Below, piece after piece: positions 23,345 through 36,440 of a stretch of 64,000 bases of DNA. A program made the translations under genes and the position numbers. The stretch covers positions 742,415-806,414 of the forward strand of contig SZWC01000031.1 of assembly GCA_023375785.1 (NCBI GenBank), in the 5' to 3' direction. Source of the DNA: Penium margaritaceum (Eukaryota > Streptophyta > Zygnematophyceae > Desmidiales > Peniaceae). Position 1 is the first letter of the stretch. Each line of letters opens with the position of its first letter. Under the pieces are notes generated by a model. It ran no database searches. It had not been told where the DNA came from and saw only the letters and a program-made list of their open reading frames with translations.

Positions 23345-24079
23345 TGTTGGATCTAGAGGAGAGAGGGAGCCTTGGAGCAGCAAGCATGTGGGACTGGAAG
23401 GGTATCACTTGTGCTGAAGAATGGTTGTTCAAACACTCAAAATGATGGAGTACATATAGAGCTATAGCTTGGACAAGTTAGCCCTCTCACAAGCCACACC
23501 ACTTAGCCATGGAGGCTAAGGCTCACAAACTAGAGTACATAAAGTCACACAAGGAAGGAAATCAGCCTAGCAATCAGGCTGACCACTCACACACGACCTA
23601 GAGAGCTAGAAAATGCTCTCATGGCATACTCCTAGTGGTTACATAACCCACAATCCCACGGAGAATTGCCATGTGTCCATGGCTAGCACATAAGGATCTC
23701 ACCTCACCTAAAAAGTGAGAGGTACCTTTTTCCTGGTAAGTACACTCTGACAAGGCAACCCAAGAATCTAGGACCTTTTGAGATATTTCTCCCATCAGGT
23801 CTTGACCCTGGACCTCTTGTTTTTTTCTTTTCTCAGGCTAAGGCATGGAGCCATCGCCCATGGTCACCCGGATATCCGTGATCGATGATCCTGAAAACTT
23901 TGAAAATTCATATCTCCCAATCCGACCGTTGGATCGGCCTCAAACTTAGACCGCAGACATATCGCCACCTGATCTTTCCAATGCTTAGATCGGATCGACA
24001 ATCGGAGCAGGCATCTGGTACTTTCCTCGAAATTGCTCCTGTGGACCTGAAACTGAGCCTGGTGGCTCCTTTTCCATCA
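23345..24079 (-). repeat. A-II 3' LTR (735 bp)
   Basis: TGTTGGATCTAGAGG at the left edge. The complement of the polypurine tract follows at the right edge. Confidence 0.92.
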
Positions 24080-27000
24080 ATCTCCCACTTTGCCGTTGTT
24101 AGAGTGGGCAAAGTCCACTTGCCTTCATGCAGAAATGCTGCTTCTCAAGAGTCACTAGCTTGGTGTAGAAATCAGCGACATGCTTGCTGGTTGGAGTAAA
24201 CTCCAGCTTGATAGCATCCTCCTACACCATGTGCCCGATGAAGTGATATGCGAAGTCAATGTACTTGGTACGTGCATGGTGCTCAGGATTCTTGGCGAGT
24301 GCGATTGCGCTCTGGTTCTCCACGCGCACAGGAACTGGAACTGCTGCACTCCTACTCATCTCTGCCATGACACGCTGAAGCCAAACGGCTTCCTTGGCTC
24401 CAAAGCTGAGAGAGACGTACTCAGTTTCTGTGCTTGAGGTGGCCACGACCACCTGCCGCTTGCTATACCAGCAGATGGCCCAAACATTCATGAGGAACAC
24501 ATGTCTAGAGATGGACTTGCCGCCCTCAGGATTTCACACCCAATCGGCGTCTGTATAGCCTATGATTTTGTTGTCGTTGTCGTTGTAGGTGATGCCGATA
24601 TTGATGGTTGCAGCAAGGTAGCGAAAGATCCGCTTCAATGCCTTATAGTGCTCAGGCCCGGGATTGGCCATGTGCTGGCTTACAGCACTAACAGCTTGTG
24701 CGAGGTCCGGCTTGGTTGCAACTATCAGGTACATGAGACTGCCGACAGCACTCTGGTACTTCAGCCGCTCAGCTATATCCGCTTCTCCATTGAAGCACAC
24801 GAGGTACTGCCGCGTCTCCAGCTGCGTGCTGATGGGTTTGGCCTCTGCCATGCCGAACGGCTGTAAGACATCCTGGATGTAGCGGCTTTTCTACAGCGAG
24901 AGAGAGAGCGTGATTTGTAGTCACGCGTGATCTGAATACCGAGGATGTATGATGCCTCCCCGAGATCAGACATCTGGAAGCGCTCCTGCATGGCCTCCTT
25001 GAACTCCTACAGTGCAGACATGTTGTTTGAAAGGAGGAGCATGTCATTCACATACACGATGATGATGAGCACCTCATGACCATGCTGCCAGCGATAGACG
25101 CTATAGTCACACTCACTGCGCTCAAACCCCATGTACTGTAACGCCGCATCTAACTTCTGGTTCCAAGCACGCGACGCTTGCTTGAGGCCGTACATCGACT
25201 TCTGTAGCTTGCAAACCAGGTGCTCTTGGCCATCCATGACGAACCCCTCCGGCTGCTCCATTTAAATCTCCTCCTCCAGGTCACTGTTCAGGAACACCGT
25301 CTTGACGTCCATGTGGTGGACCTCAAAGTCCTCTACTGTTGCATAGGAAATGAGCGTACGCACAGAGGCAAACTTTGCAACAGGAGCAAAGGTTTCCGTG
25401 TAGTCGATGCCTTCCTACTGCGAGTAGCCCTTGGCGACCAGCCTCGCCTTGTACTTTTCCAGGTTGCATCTGCTCCCCACTTCTTCTTGAACACCCACTT
25501 GCATTTAATCACCTTACGTCCATGTGCACGCTCAGTCAGCTCCCACGTGCATTGTCGAGCTGCGACTATATCTCTTGCTGTACAGCTTCCGCCCAATCTA
25601 CTGCATCTGGTGACGCCATGGCCTCCTTGTACGATGTCGGCTCATTAGAGTCTACTGCAACTGCGACGTTCATCTGGTCTGGTTTCTGGAGCATCCCGAG
25701 GCTCACTAGGCTTGTAGCCCATCCTAAGAGGGTACTTGTGACCTGGTCGTGGAGCGTTAGGAGGCGGATGACGCGGTGTTACTGGCACGACTGCTCCCGC
25801 CGATGGTGATGCATCTTCTTCCTCTGCCTCTGCCGATGAGGTCGCTATATCTGTTGCATCAGACATGGGGAAGGACTCTGGTTTTCCCACTGTCACAGTG
25901 GAGGAAGGATCAGGAGAGACTTGGTCAGGAAGGATATCTGCTCCATCTGCTTCATTAGCTATTACTTCTACTCCCTGTTCATAGACAATGTTGGTGCCGA
26001 TGACGTTGCTCTCGTTGAAGACGACATCCCTAGAGATGATGACGTGGCCCGTATCCCTCTCGTACAGGCGATACGCCTTGCTTGCCACGTCATAGCCGAT
26101 CATTAGCATCTGTGAGCTCTTTCCGTCCCATTTTTGACGCTTCTCCTTTGGCACGTGCATGTGTACCAAGCTGCCAAAACGCGCGAAGATGACCCACACT
26201 CGGCTTCTTGCCGAATCTCGCCTCGTATGGCGTCATCTGCTCCAGGGGCTTGGTTGGACCGCAGTTCCTGATGTACACCTCAATACTGACTGCTTTGGCC
26301 CAAAACTCATAGGTCAGCCGAGCCGCATGCAGCATGGACCACGCCGACTCAACGATGGTACGGTTGGCGCGTTCTGCTACACCTCTCTGCCGCGGTGATT
26401 AAGGTGTAGTGCGCTGCGCCTTGATGCCTGCTGCTGCGGTAGTCCTGGAACTCTTTGCTCAAGTATTCTCCACCGCGGTCGCTGGGCAGCGCCTTGATTT
26501 TCTTGCCAGTCTGGTTCTCCACCATTGCCTTGAATTCCTTGAACCTGTCAAAGCACTGGTCCTTGAAGGAAAGGAAGTACACAGCAGTGTAACGGCTGAA
26601 ATCATCAATGAAGGTGGGAAAATATCTAGAGCCTCCAAAGCTCTGGGTCTGCATCGGGCCACACAAGTCTGTGTGGACCAACTCCATCACCTCCTTCGCG
26701 CACTCCCCTGTTGCAGAGAATGCCTCGCAATGTTGCATCCCCTCCAAATACCCGATGCACAACTCCTACTCAAAGTCAGAGATGGTGGGTAAGTCATGCA
26801 CCATCTGCTTCGTTTGAAGTTGCTGCAAGGCGCGCATGCCGATGTGGCCGTAGCGCGCATGCAAGATTTCTCCATCTGTGGCCTGCACCACTACTGCAAG
26901 ACTGTACTTGCGCGGGATCTTGGTCGCCCCAAGCAGGCGGTACATGTCACCTTCTTTCACCGACCTGGCCAACTCATCTCCTGTTTCCTTGTCAAGGATG

Positions 27001-27304
27001 TAGCCATAGTCGTCGTCAAAGACGACGCGCAGTCCTGTGTTGGTGAGAGAGGACACTAAGAGAAGGTTGAACACAACATCAGGCACATACAGCACGCCAT
27101 GGAACCCTCTCATTTCAATACCACGCGGGATCTCCAACCACATCTTGACAATTCTAATCCCCTCAGCATATACCACCGATCATCACCCAAAGCAATTAGA
27201 CGGGGGGGAATGGAGAGCAGGTACGTAAACCACTCCTTGTGGTGCGTCAGACTCTTGGTACACCCAGAGTCCTTGTACCATGCAAGATCCGCCTTCTCCT
27301 TCTG
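24080..27304 (-). pseudogene. A-II pol and gag part
   Basis: Read right to left: the gag end and protease region (about 27300-26800), GAG-pre-integrase, an integrase core with THTDLCGP-like and TFIDDFSRYTA blocks (26700-26100), an acidic linker with a block like YERDTGHVIISRDVVFNESN (26050-25650), RT with YVNDM-type catalytic sequence near 25050, and RNase H (24850-24100). It is a fairly full but broken family A coding region. Confidence 0.92.
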
Positions 27305-28003
27305 TGTTGGATCTGGAGGAGAGAGGGAGCCTTGGAGCAGCGAGAATGTGTGATAGGAAGGGCATTGCTTGTATTGAAGAATGGTTGTTGAATCACTCAA
27401 AATAATGGAGTACATATAGAGCTAGAGCTTGGGCAAGTCAGCCCTCTCACAAACCACACCATTTAGCCATGGAGGCTAAGGCTCACACACTAGAGTCCAT
27501 AATCTCACACAAAGGAGGAAATCAGCCTAGCAATCAGGCTGACCACTCACACACGACCTAGAGAGCTAGAGAATGCTCTCATGGCACACTCCTAGTGGTC
27601 ACATAACCACAATCCCATGGAGAATCGCCATGTGTCCATGGCTAGCACATTTATCCTAGTCAGCACACTCTGAGAAGGCAATCCTAAGACCAAGGACCTT
27701 TTTGGATATTCCTCCCATCAGGTCTTGACCCTAGACCTCTTGCCTTTTTCTTTTCTCAGGCTAAGGCATGGAGCCATCGCCCATGGTCACCCAGATATCG
27801 GCGGTCGATGACCCCAAAAACTACGAAAATTCATATCTCCCAATCCGACCGTTGGATCAGCCTCAAACTTAAACCGTAGACATTTTACTACCTGAGCTTT
27901 TGCAATACTGAAATCGGATCGACGATCGGAGTAGGCATCTGGTACTTTTCTGGACATTACTCCTATGGACTTGAAACTGAGCCGGATGGCTCCTTTTCCA
28001 ACG
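27305..28003 (-). repeat. A-IV 3' LTR
   Basis: Minus-strand family A LTR beginning TGTTGGATCTGGAGG. Its right edge abuts plus-strand integrase sequence instead of its own polypurine tract. Confidence 0.88.
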
Positions 28004-30254
28004 GCGTAGTATAACGCGCCAATCGCACCAATCTCCATGCTGCACGCGGTTCGGCTCACCTACGATTTTTTGACGGAAGTAGTAAGCACTGTTGTGTACA
28101 TCAAGAACCGCAGTCCAACCAAGGCCCTCGAGCAGATGACGCCGTACCAGACGTGGTTCGGCAAGAAGCCGAGCGTGGGTCATCTTCGCGCGTTTGGCAG
28201 CTTGGCGCACATGCACGTGCCAACGGAGAAGCGGCAAAAGTGGGATGCACAGGGTGTGCAGATGATGATGATTGGCTATGACGTGGGAAGCAAGGCCTAT
28301 CGCCTCTACGAGAGGGATACAGACCACGTCATCATCTCCAGGGATGTTGTCTTCAACGAGAGCAACGTCATCAGCACCAACATTGTCTGTGAAGAGGCAG
28401 CAGAAGCAGCAGCTGACGAGGTAGTGGGAGCAGATATCCTTCCTAACCCAGTCTCTCCTAATCCTTCCTCCACTGTGACCGTGGGAGAACCAGTCTATTC
28501 TGCCATGTCTGATGCAGCAGATACAGCGGCCTCATCGACAGAAGCAGAGGAAAAAGATGCACCACCATCAGCAGAAGCAGTTGTGCCAGCAGCACCGCGC
28601 CAGCCGCCTGATAACGCTCCAGCACCAGGTCAGAGGTACCCTCTCAGGGTGCGCTACAAGCCTGGTGAGCGCAGGCATTTCTGGATGCTCCAAAACCCAG
28701 ACCAGATGAACGTCGCAGTTGCAGCAGACTCTGATGAGCCGGCGTCGTAAAGGGAGGCCATGGCTGTACCAGATGCAGCAGATTGGGCGCAAGCTGTGTA
28801 GCAAGAGATACAGTCGCAACTTGACAACGGTACGTGGGAGCTGATTGAGCGTCCACCTGGACGTAAGGTGATCAAGTGCAAGTGGGTGTTCAAGAAGAAG
28901 CGGGGAGCAGATGGCAACCTGGAAAAGTACAAGGCAAGGCTAGTCGCCAAGGGCTACTCGCAGCAGGAGGGCATCAACTACATAGAAACTTTTGCCCCTG
29001 TTGCAAAGTTTGCGTCTGTACGTACGCTCCTTTCCTATGCAGCAGCAGAGGACTTTGAGGTCCACCACATTTACATGGAGCAGCCGGAGGGGTTTCTCAT
29101 GGATGGCCAGGAGCACCTGGTTTGCAAGTTACAGAAGTCCCTGTACGGCCTCAAGCAAGCGTCGCGCGCTTGGAACCAGAAGTTGGATGCAGCGTTGCAG
29201 TGCATGGGGTTTGAGCGCAGTGAGTGTGACTACAGCGTCTATCGCTGGCAGCATGGCCATGAGGTGCTCATCATCATCGTTTATGTGGATGACATGCTCC
29301 TCCTTTCCAACAGCATGTCTGCACTGCAGGAGTTCAAGGAGGCCATGCAAGAGCGCTTCCAGATGTCTGATCTCGGGGAGGCGTCATACTTCCTCGGAAT
29401 CCAGATCACGCGTGACCGCAAATCACGCTCTTTCTCCCTGCAGCAGAGCCGTTACATGAAGGATATCTTGCAGCAGTTCGGCATGGCAGAGGCCAAACCC
29501 ATCGGCACGCCGCTGGAGACGCGTCAGTATCTCGTGAGCTTCAATGGTGAAGCAGATGCAGCTGAACGCCAGACGTACCAGAGCACCGTCGGGAACCTCA
29601 TGCACCTGGTGGTGGCAACCAGGCCGGACCTCACACAGGCTATTAGCGTTGTGAGCCAGCACATGGCAAACCTCGGACCTGAGCACCAGAAGGCAGTGAA
29701 ACAGATCTTCCGCTACCTTGCTGGAACCATCAACATTGGCATCACCTACAATGGCAATGACAACAGCATCATCAGCTACACAGATGCAGATTGAGCTTCA
29801 AACCCTGAAGACCGTAAGTCCATCTCTGAACATGTGTTCCTCATGAATGGTGGGGCCATCAGCTGGTACAGCAAGCGGCAGGTGGTCGTGGCCACCTCAA
29901 GCACGGAAGCTGAGTACGTCTCTCTCAGCTTTGGAGCCAAGGAAGCAGTTTGGCTTCAGCGTCTCATGGCAGAGATGAGTGGGAGTGCAGCAGTTCCACT
30001 TCCTGTGCGCGTCGACAACCAGAGCGTTATCGCACTCGCCAAGAATCCTGAGCACCATGCACGCACCAAGCACATTGACATTGCATATCACTTCCTCAGG
30101 CATATGGTGCAGGAGGGTGCTATGAAGTTGGAGTTCACTCCAACCAGCAAGGAGGTCGCTGATTTTTGCACCAAGCCAGCGACCCGTGAGAAGCAGCAGT
30201 TTTGCATGAAGGCATGTGGACTCAGCCCACTCTAACTACGGCAAAGTGGGAGAT
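28004..30254 (+). pseudogene. Copia A-III integrase to RNase H
   Basis: The best-preserved family A pol in the window, on the plus strand. It covers the integrase C-terminal part (SPTKALEQMTPY, KAYRLYERDTDHVIIS), an acidic Ala/Ser/Pro linker, RT (CKWVFKKKRGADG, ETFAPVAKFASVRTLL, YVDDMLLLSN near 29280) and RNase H (STEAEYVSLSFGAKEAVW, HARTKHIDIAYHF, ADFCTKPATREKQ). A polypurine tract (GTGGGAGAT) leads into the LTR. The upstream half of the element is absent. It has few interruptions. Confidence 0.94.
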
Positions 30255-30992
30255 TGTTGGCAAAGGAGCCATCCGGCTTAGTTTCACGTCCAGAGGAGCA
30301 AGTTCCAGGAAAGTACCAGATGCCTGCTTCGATCATCAATCCGACTTCACCATTTGAAAGATCAGGTGGTAAAATGTCTGTGGTCCAAGGTTGAGGCCGA
30401 TCCAACTCTCGGATTGGGAGATATGAATTTTCGAAGTTTCGGGGGTCATGGACCGTCGATGTCTTGGTGGGCATGGGTGATGGCTCCATGCCTTAGCCTG
30501 AGAAAAGAAAAAGGCAAGAGGTCCAGGGTCAAGACCTGATGGGAGAAAAATCCAAAAAGGTCCTTGGTCTTAGGATTGCCTTGTCAGAGTGTGCTGACTA
30601 GGATAAAGGTACCTCTCCTTACTTTTTTGGTGAGGTGAGATCCTTTTGTGCTAGCCATAGACACATGGCGATTCTCCATGGGATTGTGGGTCATGTGACC
30701 ACCAGGAGTGTGCCATGAGAGAATTTTCTCGCTCTCTAGGTCGTGTGTGAGTGGTCACCCTGATTGCTAGGCTGATTTCCTCCCTTGTGTGAGATTATGG
30801 ACTCTAGTGTGTGAGTCTTAGCCTCCATGGCTAAGTGGTGTGGCTTGTGAGAGGGCTGACTTGCCCAAGCTCTAGCTCTATATGTACTCCATCATTTTTA
30901 GTGATTGAACAACCATTCTTCAGTACAAGTGATGCCCTTCCAGTCCCACATGCTCGCTGCTCCAAGGCTCCCTCTCTCCTCCAGATCCAACA
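30255..30992 (+). repeat. A-III 3' LTR (738 bp)
   Basis: Complete plus-strand LTR from TGTTGGCAAAGGAGCC to AGATCCAACA, with a clean right end inside minus-strand A-IV gag. It serves well as the family A LTR reference. Confidence 0.94.
30876..30887 (+). promoter_or_regulatory. TATA-like element in a family A LTR
   Basis: CTCTATATGTAC is conserved in nearly every family A LTR here, about 110 bases before the LTR end. It is a plausible core promoter with a short R-U5 downstream. Confidence 0.4.
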
Positions 30993-31449
30993 CTTCACCG
31001 CCCTGCATTTTGAGCGCCATCATCTTTTCCTCCAAAGGCATGAGGAATGCAGGATCCTTGTTCTCATACTTCTTGCACAACGTGTCCCACCCCTCCTTTG
31101 TAGTAGCCTTGTCACCCACGTATTGAAGATGCGGGTTCGAAATGTTGTTGACAAGCAACCTGTACGCGTGCCTTTCCTTCTTCTTCCACTCCTCATACGC
31201 CGCTGGTACAGCTGAAGAAGAACCCACATCAACTGCACCCTTTTGCGGCGTCTTCCCCGGCACCACCTGCGCTACGGTGATGCCTTTTGCGTGTGGAACT
31301 GGAGCCGGCTCGTCGCCGCTCACCACCTTCCACAAGCCCCTCTCCTCCAAAAAGAGGCGGGTACGGATCTTCCAAAACGTGAAGTTGGCGCGTCCCTCCA
31401 GCCTCTCCAAAGGCTGGGCTGCTGTTACAACGCCAGCTGCTGCCATTTT
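30993..31449 (-). pseudogene. A-IV gag N-terminal part
   Basis: Minus-strand gag starting MAAAGVVTAAQPLERLEG, with FTFWKIRTRLFLEERGLWKVV (copia_N-like) and a UBN2-type block (YEEWKKKERHAYRLL, GWDTLCKKYENKDPAF). The A-III LTR cuts into it. Confidence 0.9.
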
Positions 31450-32092
31450 GAGCCTTGGTGATACTCAGCGCTGCCCTTGGACAGCGGCGCTACCCCTGCT
31501 TCTGCTGCTGCTTCTGCCAGAAATCTGTCTGACAGAAATTGACAGTAGATGCCAGCAGGCTGGAAATTTGGATCAATAGAGCCCACCACTGGAACATTCA
31601 GCTCAAAAACTTTCACATCTACCTATAAAACAGGGTCATCAACAGGGGATTTTAAAAGATATGCCTTCTTGAATATAGGGTATGCTTCTGCTCCTACTCC
31701 AACTCAGACTAGCCAGCTTGTAAACGGCGTTTCTCCCAAACGAATCAATGGAATGCAAATAGTTTTGCACCAATGGAAAGCGGAGGAAAAATACTACAAT
31801 TCGCATGTGCCACTTTTTAAATTTGACAAAGAAACAAGAGAGTTATGGTCATCACAAGGCGACAGTCTTACTCATAGAGAAGAGTGTAGCCCTGGCCGAC
31901 CTCATTTTGAGCATAACTCTCGATCCGACTGTTGGGTCTTTGCGATCCTTGGTTCATTAGAAAGCTTGTCTTTTGAACTTGAAGATAAAGTGGTTGATTG
32001 TTAAATCTGGTGAAGGTTTCTTCCCAACCCGTCACTCTCAAAGTGATGGTCTGTGCTGGCTGAAAGTGGCAGAACTTCGCTCTGATAGCAAA
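31450..32092 (-). other. Family A untranslated leader (A-IV)
   Basis: About 640 bp between primer site and gag, without a conserved reading frame. It matches the leaders at 33881-34505, 36441-36995, 43014-43572, 61182-61825 and 63397-63952. The primer site beside the LTR is a degenerate TGGTATCAGAGC. Confidence 0.8.
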
Positions 32093-32830
32093 TGTTGGAT
32101 CTGGAGGAGAGAGGGAGCCTTGGAGCAGCAAGCATGTGTGATTATAAGGGCATCACTTGTGCTGAACAATGGTTGTTTAATGACTCAAAATGATGGAGTA
32201 CATATAGAGCTAGAGCTTGGGTAAGTCAGCCCTCTCACAAGCCACACCACTTAGCCATGGAGGCTAAGGCTCACACACTAGTGTCCATAATCTCACACAA
32301 GGGGGGAAATCAGCCTAGCAATCAGGCTGACCACTCACACACGACCTAGAGAGCTAAAGAATGCTCTCATGGCATACTCCTAGTGGTCACATAACCCACA
32401 ATCCCATGGAGAATCGCCATGTGTCCATGGCTAGCACACAAGGATCTCACCTCACCTAAAAATAAAGGAAAGGTACCTTTATCCTAGTCAGTACACTCTT
32501 ACAAGGCAATCCTAAGACCAAGGACCTTTTTGGATATTTCTCCCATCTGGTCTTGACCCTGGACCTCTTGCCTTTTTCTTTTCTCAGGCTAAGGCATGGA
32601 GCCATCGCCCATGGTCACCCGGATATCCGCGGTCGATGATCCCACAAACTACGAAGATTCATATCTCACAATCCCACTGTTGGATCGGCCTCAAACTTGG
32701 ACCATAGATATTTTGCCACCTGATCTTTCGAATGGGGAAGCTAGATTGACGATCGGAGTAGGCATCTGGTACTTTCCGGGAACTTACTCCTGTGGACCTG
32801 AAACTGAGCCAGATGGCTCCTTTTTCAACA
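32093..32830 (-). repeat. A-IV 5' LTR (738 bp)
   Basis: Minus-strand LTR, TGTTGGATCTGGAGG to TTTTTCAACA. The second TTCTG target copy follows at 32831. Confidence 0.93.
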
Positions 32831-33880
32831 TTCTGCGACATGTCAGACTTCGCCATGAAGAGGCGGTCGCGTACCTCCTTGGCCACGTTCATGTTGCCAA
32901 AATGGTGGACGCTTTTCTGATTCTGTTGCAACTGCTACTGCTACTGACGTTGTTGTGACTACTACTGCTGTTGCTGTGGAGATTGCTCCTTTTGCTGCTG
33001 TTGTTGCTGCTCCTTCAGGTCCCTCTTGAACTTGAAGCACTCTTTCTTGTACTGTCCCTCTTTCTGGTCATAGTGGCACTTGCCCTTGTTCTTGCCTCTC
33101 TGCTGCCCGGACTGCTGCTGCTGCTGGTTGCGTTTGCCCTTCGCCATGAAAGGTGCTTCACTACTGCTGCTGCCGCCATTCCGCTTTGCGGCATTGTGAC
33201 GCAGTTCGACCTACACCAGGTATGTGTGAATGAAGTCCAGGTCGAGAGTCGGCTGGCAGTCCAACGTCTCTCGCACTCTGTCATAGCTCGTTGGGAGTCC
33301 CCTAAGCAAGAGAAGGACGAAACGCGTGTCTTCCACAGGGTTGCCGGCCGCTTTCAGCTGCTTTGCCAGCTCCTTTGCCCTGTCCAACTACGCCTCCATC
33401 CCTTCGCCACCCTGCATTTTCAACGCCATCATCTTCTCCTCCAAAAGCATGAGGAATGCAGGATCCTTGCTCTCATACTTCTTGCACAACGTGTCCCACC
33501 CCTCTTTTGCAGTAGCCTTGTCACTCACGTACTGAAGATGCGGGTTGGACATGGTGTTGACAAGCAGCCAGTACGCCCGCCTGTCCTTCTTCTTCCACTC
33601 CTCATAGGCCGCCGCTACAGTTGTAGATGAACTTGAATATGCTACACCTTTCTGCGGCGTCTTCCCCGCCACCACCTCTACTGTGGTGATGCCTTTTGCG
33701 TGTGGAGACGGAGCACGCTCGTCGCCGCTCTCCACCTCCCTCAAGCCCCTCTTCTCCAAAAGGAGGCGGGTACGGATCTTCCAAAACGTGAAGTGGGCGC
33801 GTCCTTCCAGCCTCTCTAAGGAGGCTGGGATGCTGTTACCACGCCTACTGCTGCCATTTTGAGCCTTGGTGATGCTCAAT
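32831..33880 (-). pseudogene. A-II gag
   Basis: Minus-strand gag beyond the A-IV insertion. It has the FTFWKIRTRLLLEKRGL block, a UBN2-type core, a basic Lys/Gly/Gln segment with a zinc-knuckle-like region near 33050-33110, and long CAG/CAA Gln tracts (32940-33130). The start codon region is near 33850. Broken. Confidence 0.88.
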
Positions 33881-34505
33881 GCTGCCCTTGAGTGGCGGCG
33901 CTACCCTTGCTTCTGCTGCTGCTTCTGCCAGAAATCTGTCTGACAGAAAATGGATAATAGAGGCCAGCAAACTTGGAATTTTGAAAAACTAAGCCCACCA
34001 CTGGAACATGCAGCTCAAAATCTTTCAGATCGACCCATAAAACAGGGTCATCAATAGGGGATTTTCAGAGATATGCCCTTTTGAAAACAGGGTATGCTTC
34101 TGCTCCTACTCCAGCTCACACCAGCCAGCTTGTAAATGTCGTTTCTCCCAAACCTACTGATGGAATGCAAATATTTTTGTACCAATGGAAAGCTTAGGAA
34201 ACATACTTTAATTTATATGTGCTACGCTTTAAATTTGACAAAACAAATGAGTGAGTTATAGGTATCACAAGGCGACAGTCTTACTTAGAGAGAAGAGTGT
34301 AGCCCTGGCCGACCTCGTTTTGAGTATAACTCTCAATCCGACTGTTGGCTCTTCGCAATTATGGGCTCGTTGGAAAGCTTCTCTATTGAACTTGAAGATC
34401 AAGTGGTTGATGGTGAATTTTGCTGAAATTTTGCGACATACCCGTCACTCTCAAAGAGACGGCCTGTACTGGCTGAAAGTGGCAGAACTTGGCTTTGATA
34501 CCAAG
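33881..34505 (-). other. Family A leader and primer site (A-II)
   Basis: Leader as in A-IV. The primer site (TTTGATACCAAG on the plus strand) beside the LTR is close to the complement of TGGTATCAGAGC. Confidence 0.8.
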
Positions 34506-35159
34506 TATTGGATCTGGAGGATAGAGGGAGCCTTGGAGCAGGAAGCATGTGGAACTGGAAGGGCATCACTTGCCACACCACTTAGCCATGGAGGCTAAGG
34601 CTGACATTCTAGTCCATAAAGTCATACAAGGGAGGAAATCAGCCTAGCAATCAGGCTGACCACTCACACACGACCTAGAGAGGTAGAAAATGCTCTCATG
34701 TCACACTCCTAGTGGTTACATAACGCACAATCCCATGGAGAATCGCCATGTGTCCATGGCTAGTACACAAGGATCTCACCTCACCTAAAGAGTAACGAGA
34801 GGTACCTTTTTCCTAGTCAGCACACTTTGACAAGGCAACCCAAGAATCTAGGACCTTTTTAGATATTTCTCCCATCAGTTCTTGACCTTGGACCTCTTTT
34901 TTTTTCCTTTTCTCAGGCTAAGGCATGGAGCCATCGCCCATGGTCACCCGGATATCGGCGGTCGATGACCCCGAAAACATCGAAAATTCATATCTCCTAA
35001 TCTGACTATCGGATCGGCCTCAAACTTGGACCGTAGATATTTTGCCACCTGATCTTTCCACTATAGAAGTCGGATCGAGGATTGGAGCAGGCATCTGGTA
35101 CTTTCCTGGAACTTGCTCCTATGGACCTGAAACTGAGCCGGATGGCTCTTTTTCTAATA
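34506..35159 (-). repeat. A-II 5' LTR
   Basis: Minus-strand LTR, slightly shorter than its 735-bp partner. The second AATCT target copy follows at 35160-35164. Confidence 0.9.
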
Positions 35160-36440
35160 AATCTTGAAGTCCTCAACTGCAGCATAAGAAAAGAGCGTGC
35201 ACACAGAGGCAAACTTAGAAAAGGATTAAAGGTTTCCGTTTAGTCGATACCTTCTTCCTGCGAGTAGCCCTTTGCGACCAGCCTCGCCTTGTAATTTTCA
35301 AAGTTACCATGTGTGTCCCTCTTTTTTGAAACATCCAATTGCACTTGATTTCCTTGCGTCCAAGTGGATGCTCAGTCAGCTTCCACGTACCCTTGTCGTG
35401 CTTTGATTGTATCTTGCGTTGTACACCTTGCGTCCATTATGCTGCACCTGGTATAGCCATGGCCTCCTTCGACGACATCGGCTCATCTGAGTCTGCTGCA
35501 ATTGCGACGTTCATCTGGTCTGGTTTTTGGAGTATCCAAAAATACCCGTGCTCACCAGGCTTGTAGTACACCCTAAGAGGGTATCTTTGACTTGGTCGCT
35601 GAGCATTAACAGGCGGCTGGTGCAGTGCTACTTTACTCCTTCTTGTAGTGTCTCTCTTTCTCGCAATAATGGCACTTGCCTTTCTTTTTGCTTCTCTCCT
35701 ATCCAGACTGGGAGTGCTGTTGGTTGTGTGATCATATGGCCATCAAAGATGCTTCATTGCTATTGCCGCCATTGCGGTTTACTACATTGCGACACAGGTC
35801 CACGTGCATTAGGTGCGTGTAGATGAAGTCCAGGTCACGACTTCGATGGCACTCCAACATCTTTCGTATCGTGTCGTAGTTCGCTAGGAGACCCTTCAAC
35901 AAGAGGAGGATGAAACCCGTCTCTTCCATAGGGTTTTCGGCCACTTTGAGCTGCTTTGCCAGCTCGTTTGCCCTGTCCAAGTATTCATCCATCCTTTCAC
36001 CACCCTACACTTTCAACGTCATCATCTTCTCCTAAAAAAGCATGAGGAATACATGATCCTTACTCTCATACTTCTTGCACAACGTGTCCCACACATCTTT
36101 TGCAGTAGCCTTATCACTCACGTACAGGAGATGCATGTTGGAGATGGTGTTGATAAGCAACCTGTAGGCCTGCCTGTCCTTTTTCCACTCCTCATATCCC
36201 CCTGCTGCAGTTGTACATGAACTTGCATCTACGGTACCTTTCTGCGGCGTCTTTCCTGCCTCCACCTGCGCGGCGATCATGCCTTTTGCCTGTGGAGGCG
36301 GAGCACTTGTCGCTCCTCGCCACCTTCCACAACCCCCTCTCCTCCGAAAGGATACGGGTACGGATATTCCAAAACGTGAAGTTGGTGCGCTTCTCAAGCC
36401 TCTCCAACGGCTAGGCTACTGTTACCACGCTTGCTGCTGC
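35160..36440 (-). pseudogene. A-I RT start, linker and gag remains
   Basis: Minus-strand pieces of A-I beyond the A-II insertion: the RT N-terminal part and linker (35165-35620), then gag with a zinc-knuckle-region match (35640-35740), a UBN2-type block and an FTFWNIRTRILSEERGLWKV block (about 36350). Heavily broken. Confidence 0.83.

Larger units (their letters stand above)
27305..32830 (-). mobile_element. Copia A-IV, nested in A-II gag
   Basis: A minus-strand unit with LTRs at 27305-28003 and 32093-32830, bounded by the perfect duplication TTCTG (27300-27304 and 32831-32835). Next to the right LTR are a primer site, a leader and part of gag. The centre is occupied by plus-strand A-III sequence. 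A-IV is therefore an insertion that itself received an opposite-strand relative and lost material. The LTRs differ at about 6% over the first 330 bases by hand count. Confidence 0.87.
23345..35159 (-). mobile_element. Copia A-II, nested in A-I
   Basis: Minus-strand family A element with LTRs at 23345-24079 and 34506-35159, bounded by the perfect 5-bp duplication AATCT (23340-23344 and 35160-35164). The body runs RNase H to gag at 24080-27304. It continues in gag at 32831-33880 beyond the A-IV insertion, and then the leader follows. Over the first 68 aligned LTR bases I count six differences, so it appears older than A-IV. Broken in many places. Confidence 0.9.

Noticed and set aside
30505-30545. 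B-box-like GGGTCAAGACC in family A LTRs
   Set aside because: It fits a B box and has a short hairpin, but I found no convincing A box upstream, so I do not claim a tRNA-like module for family A.
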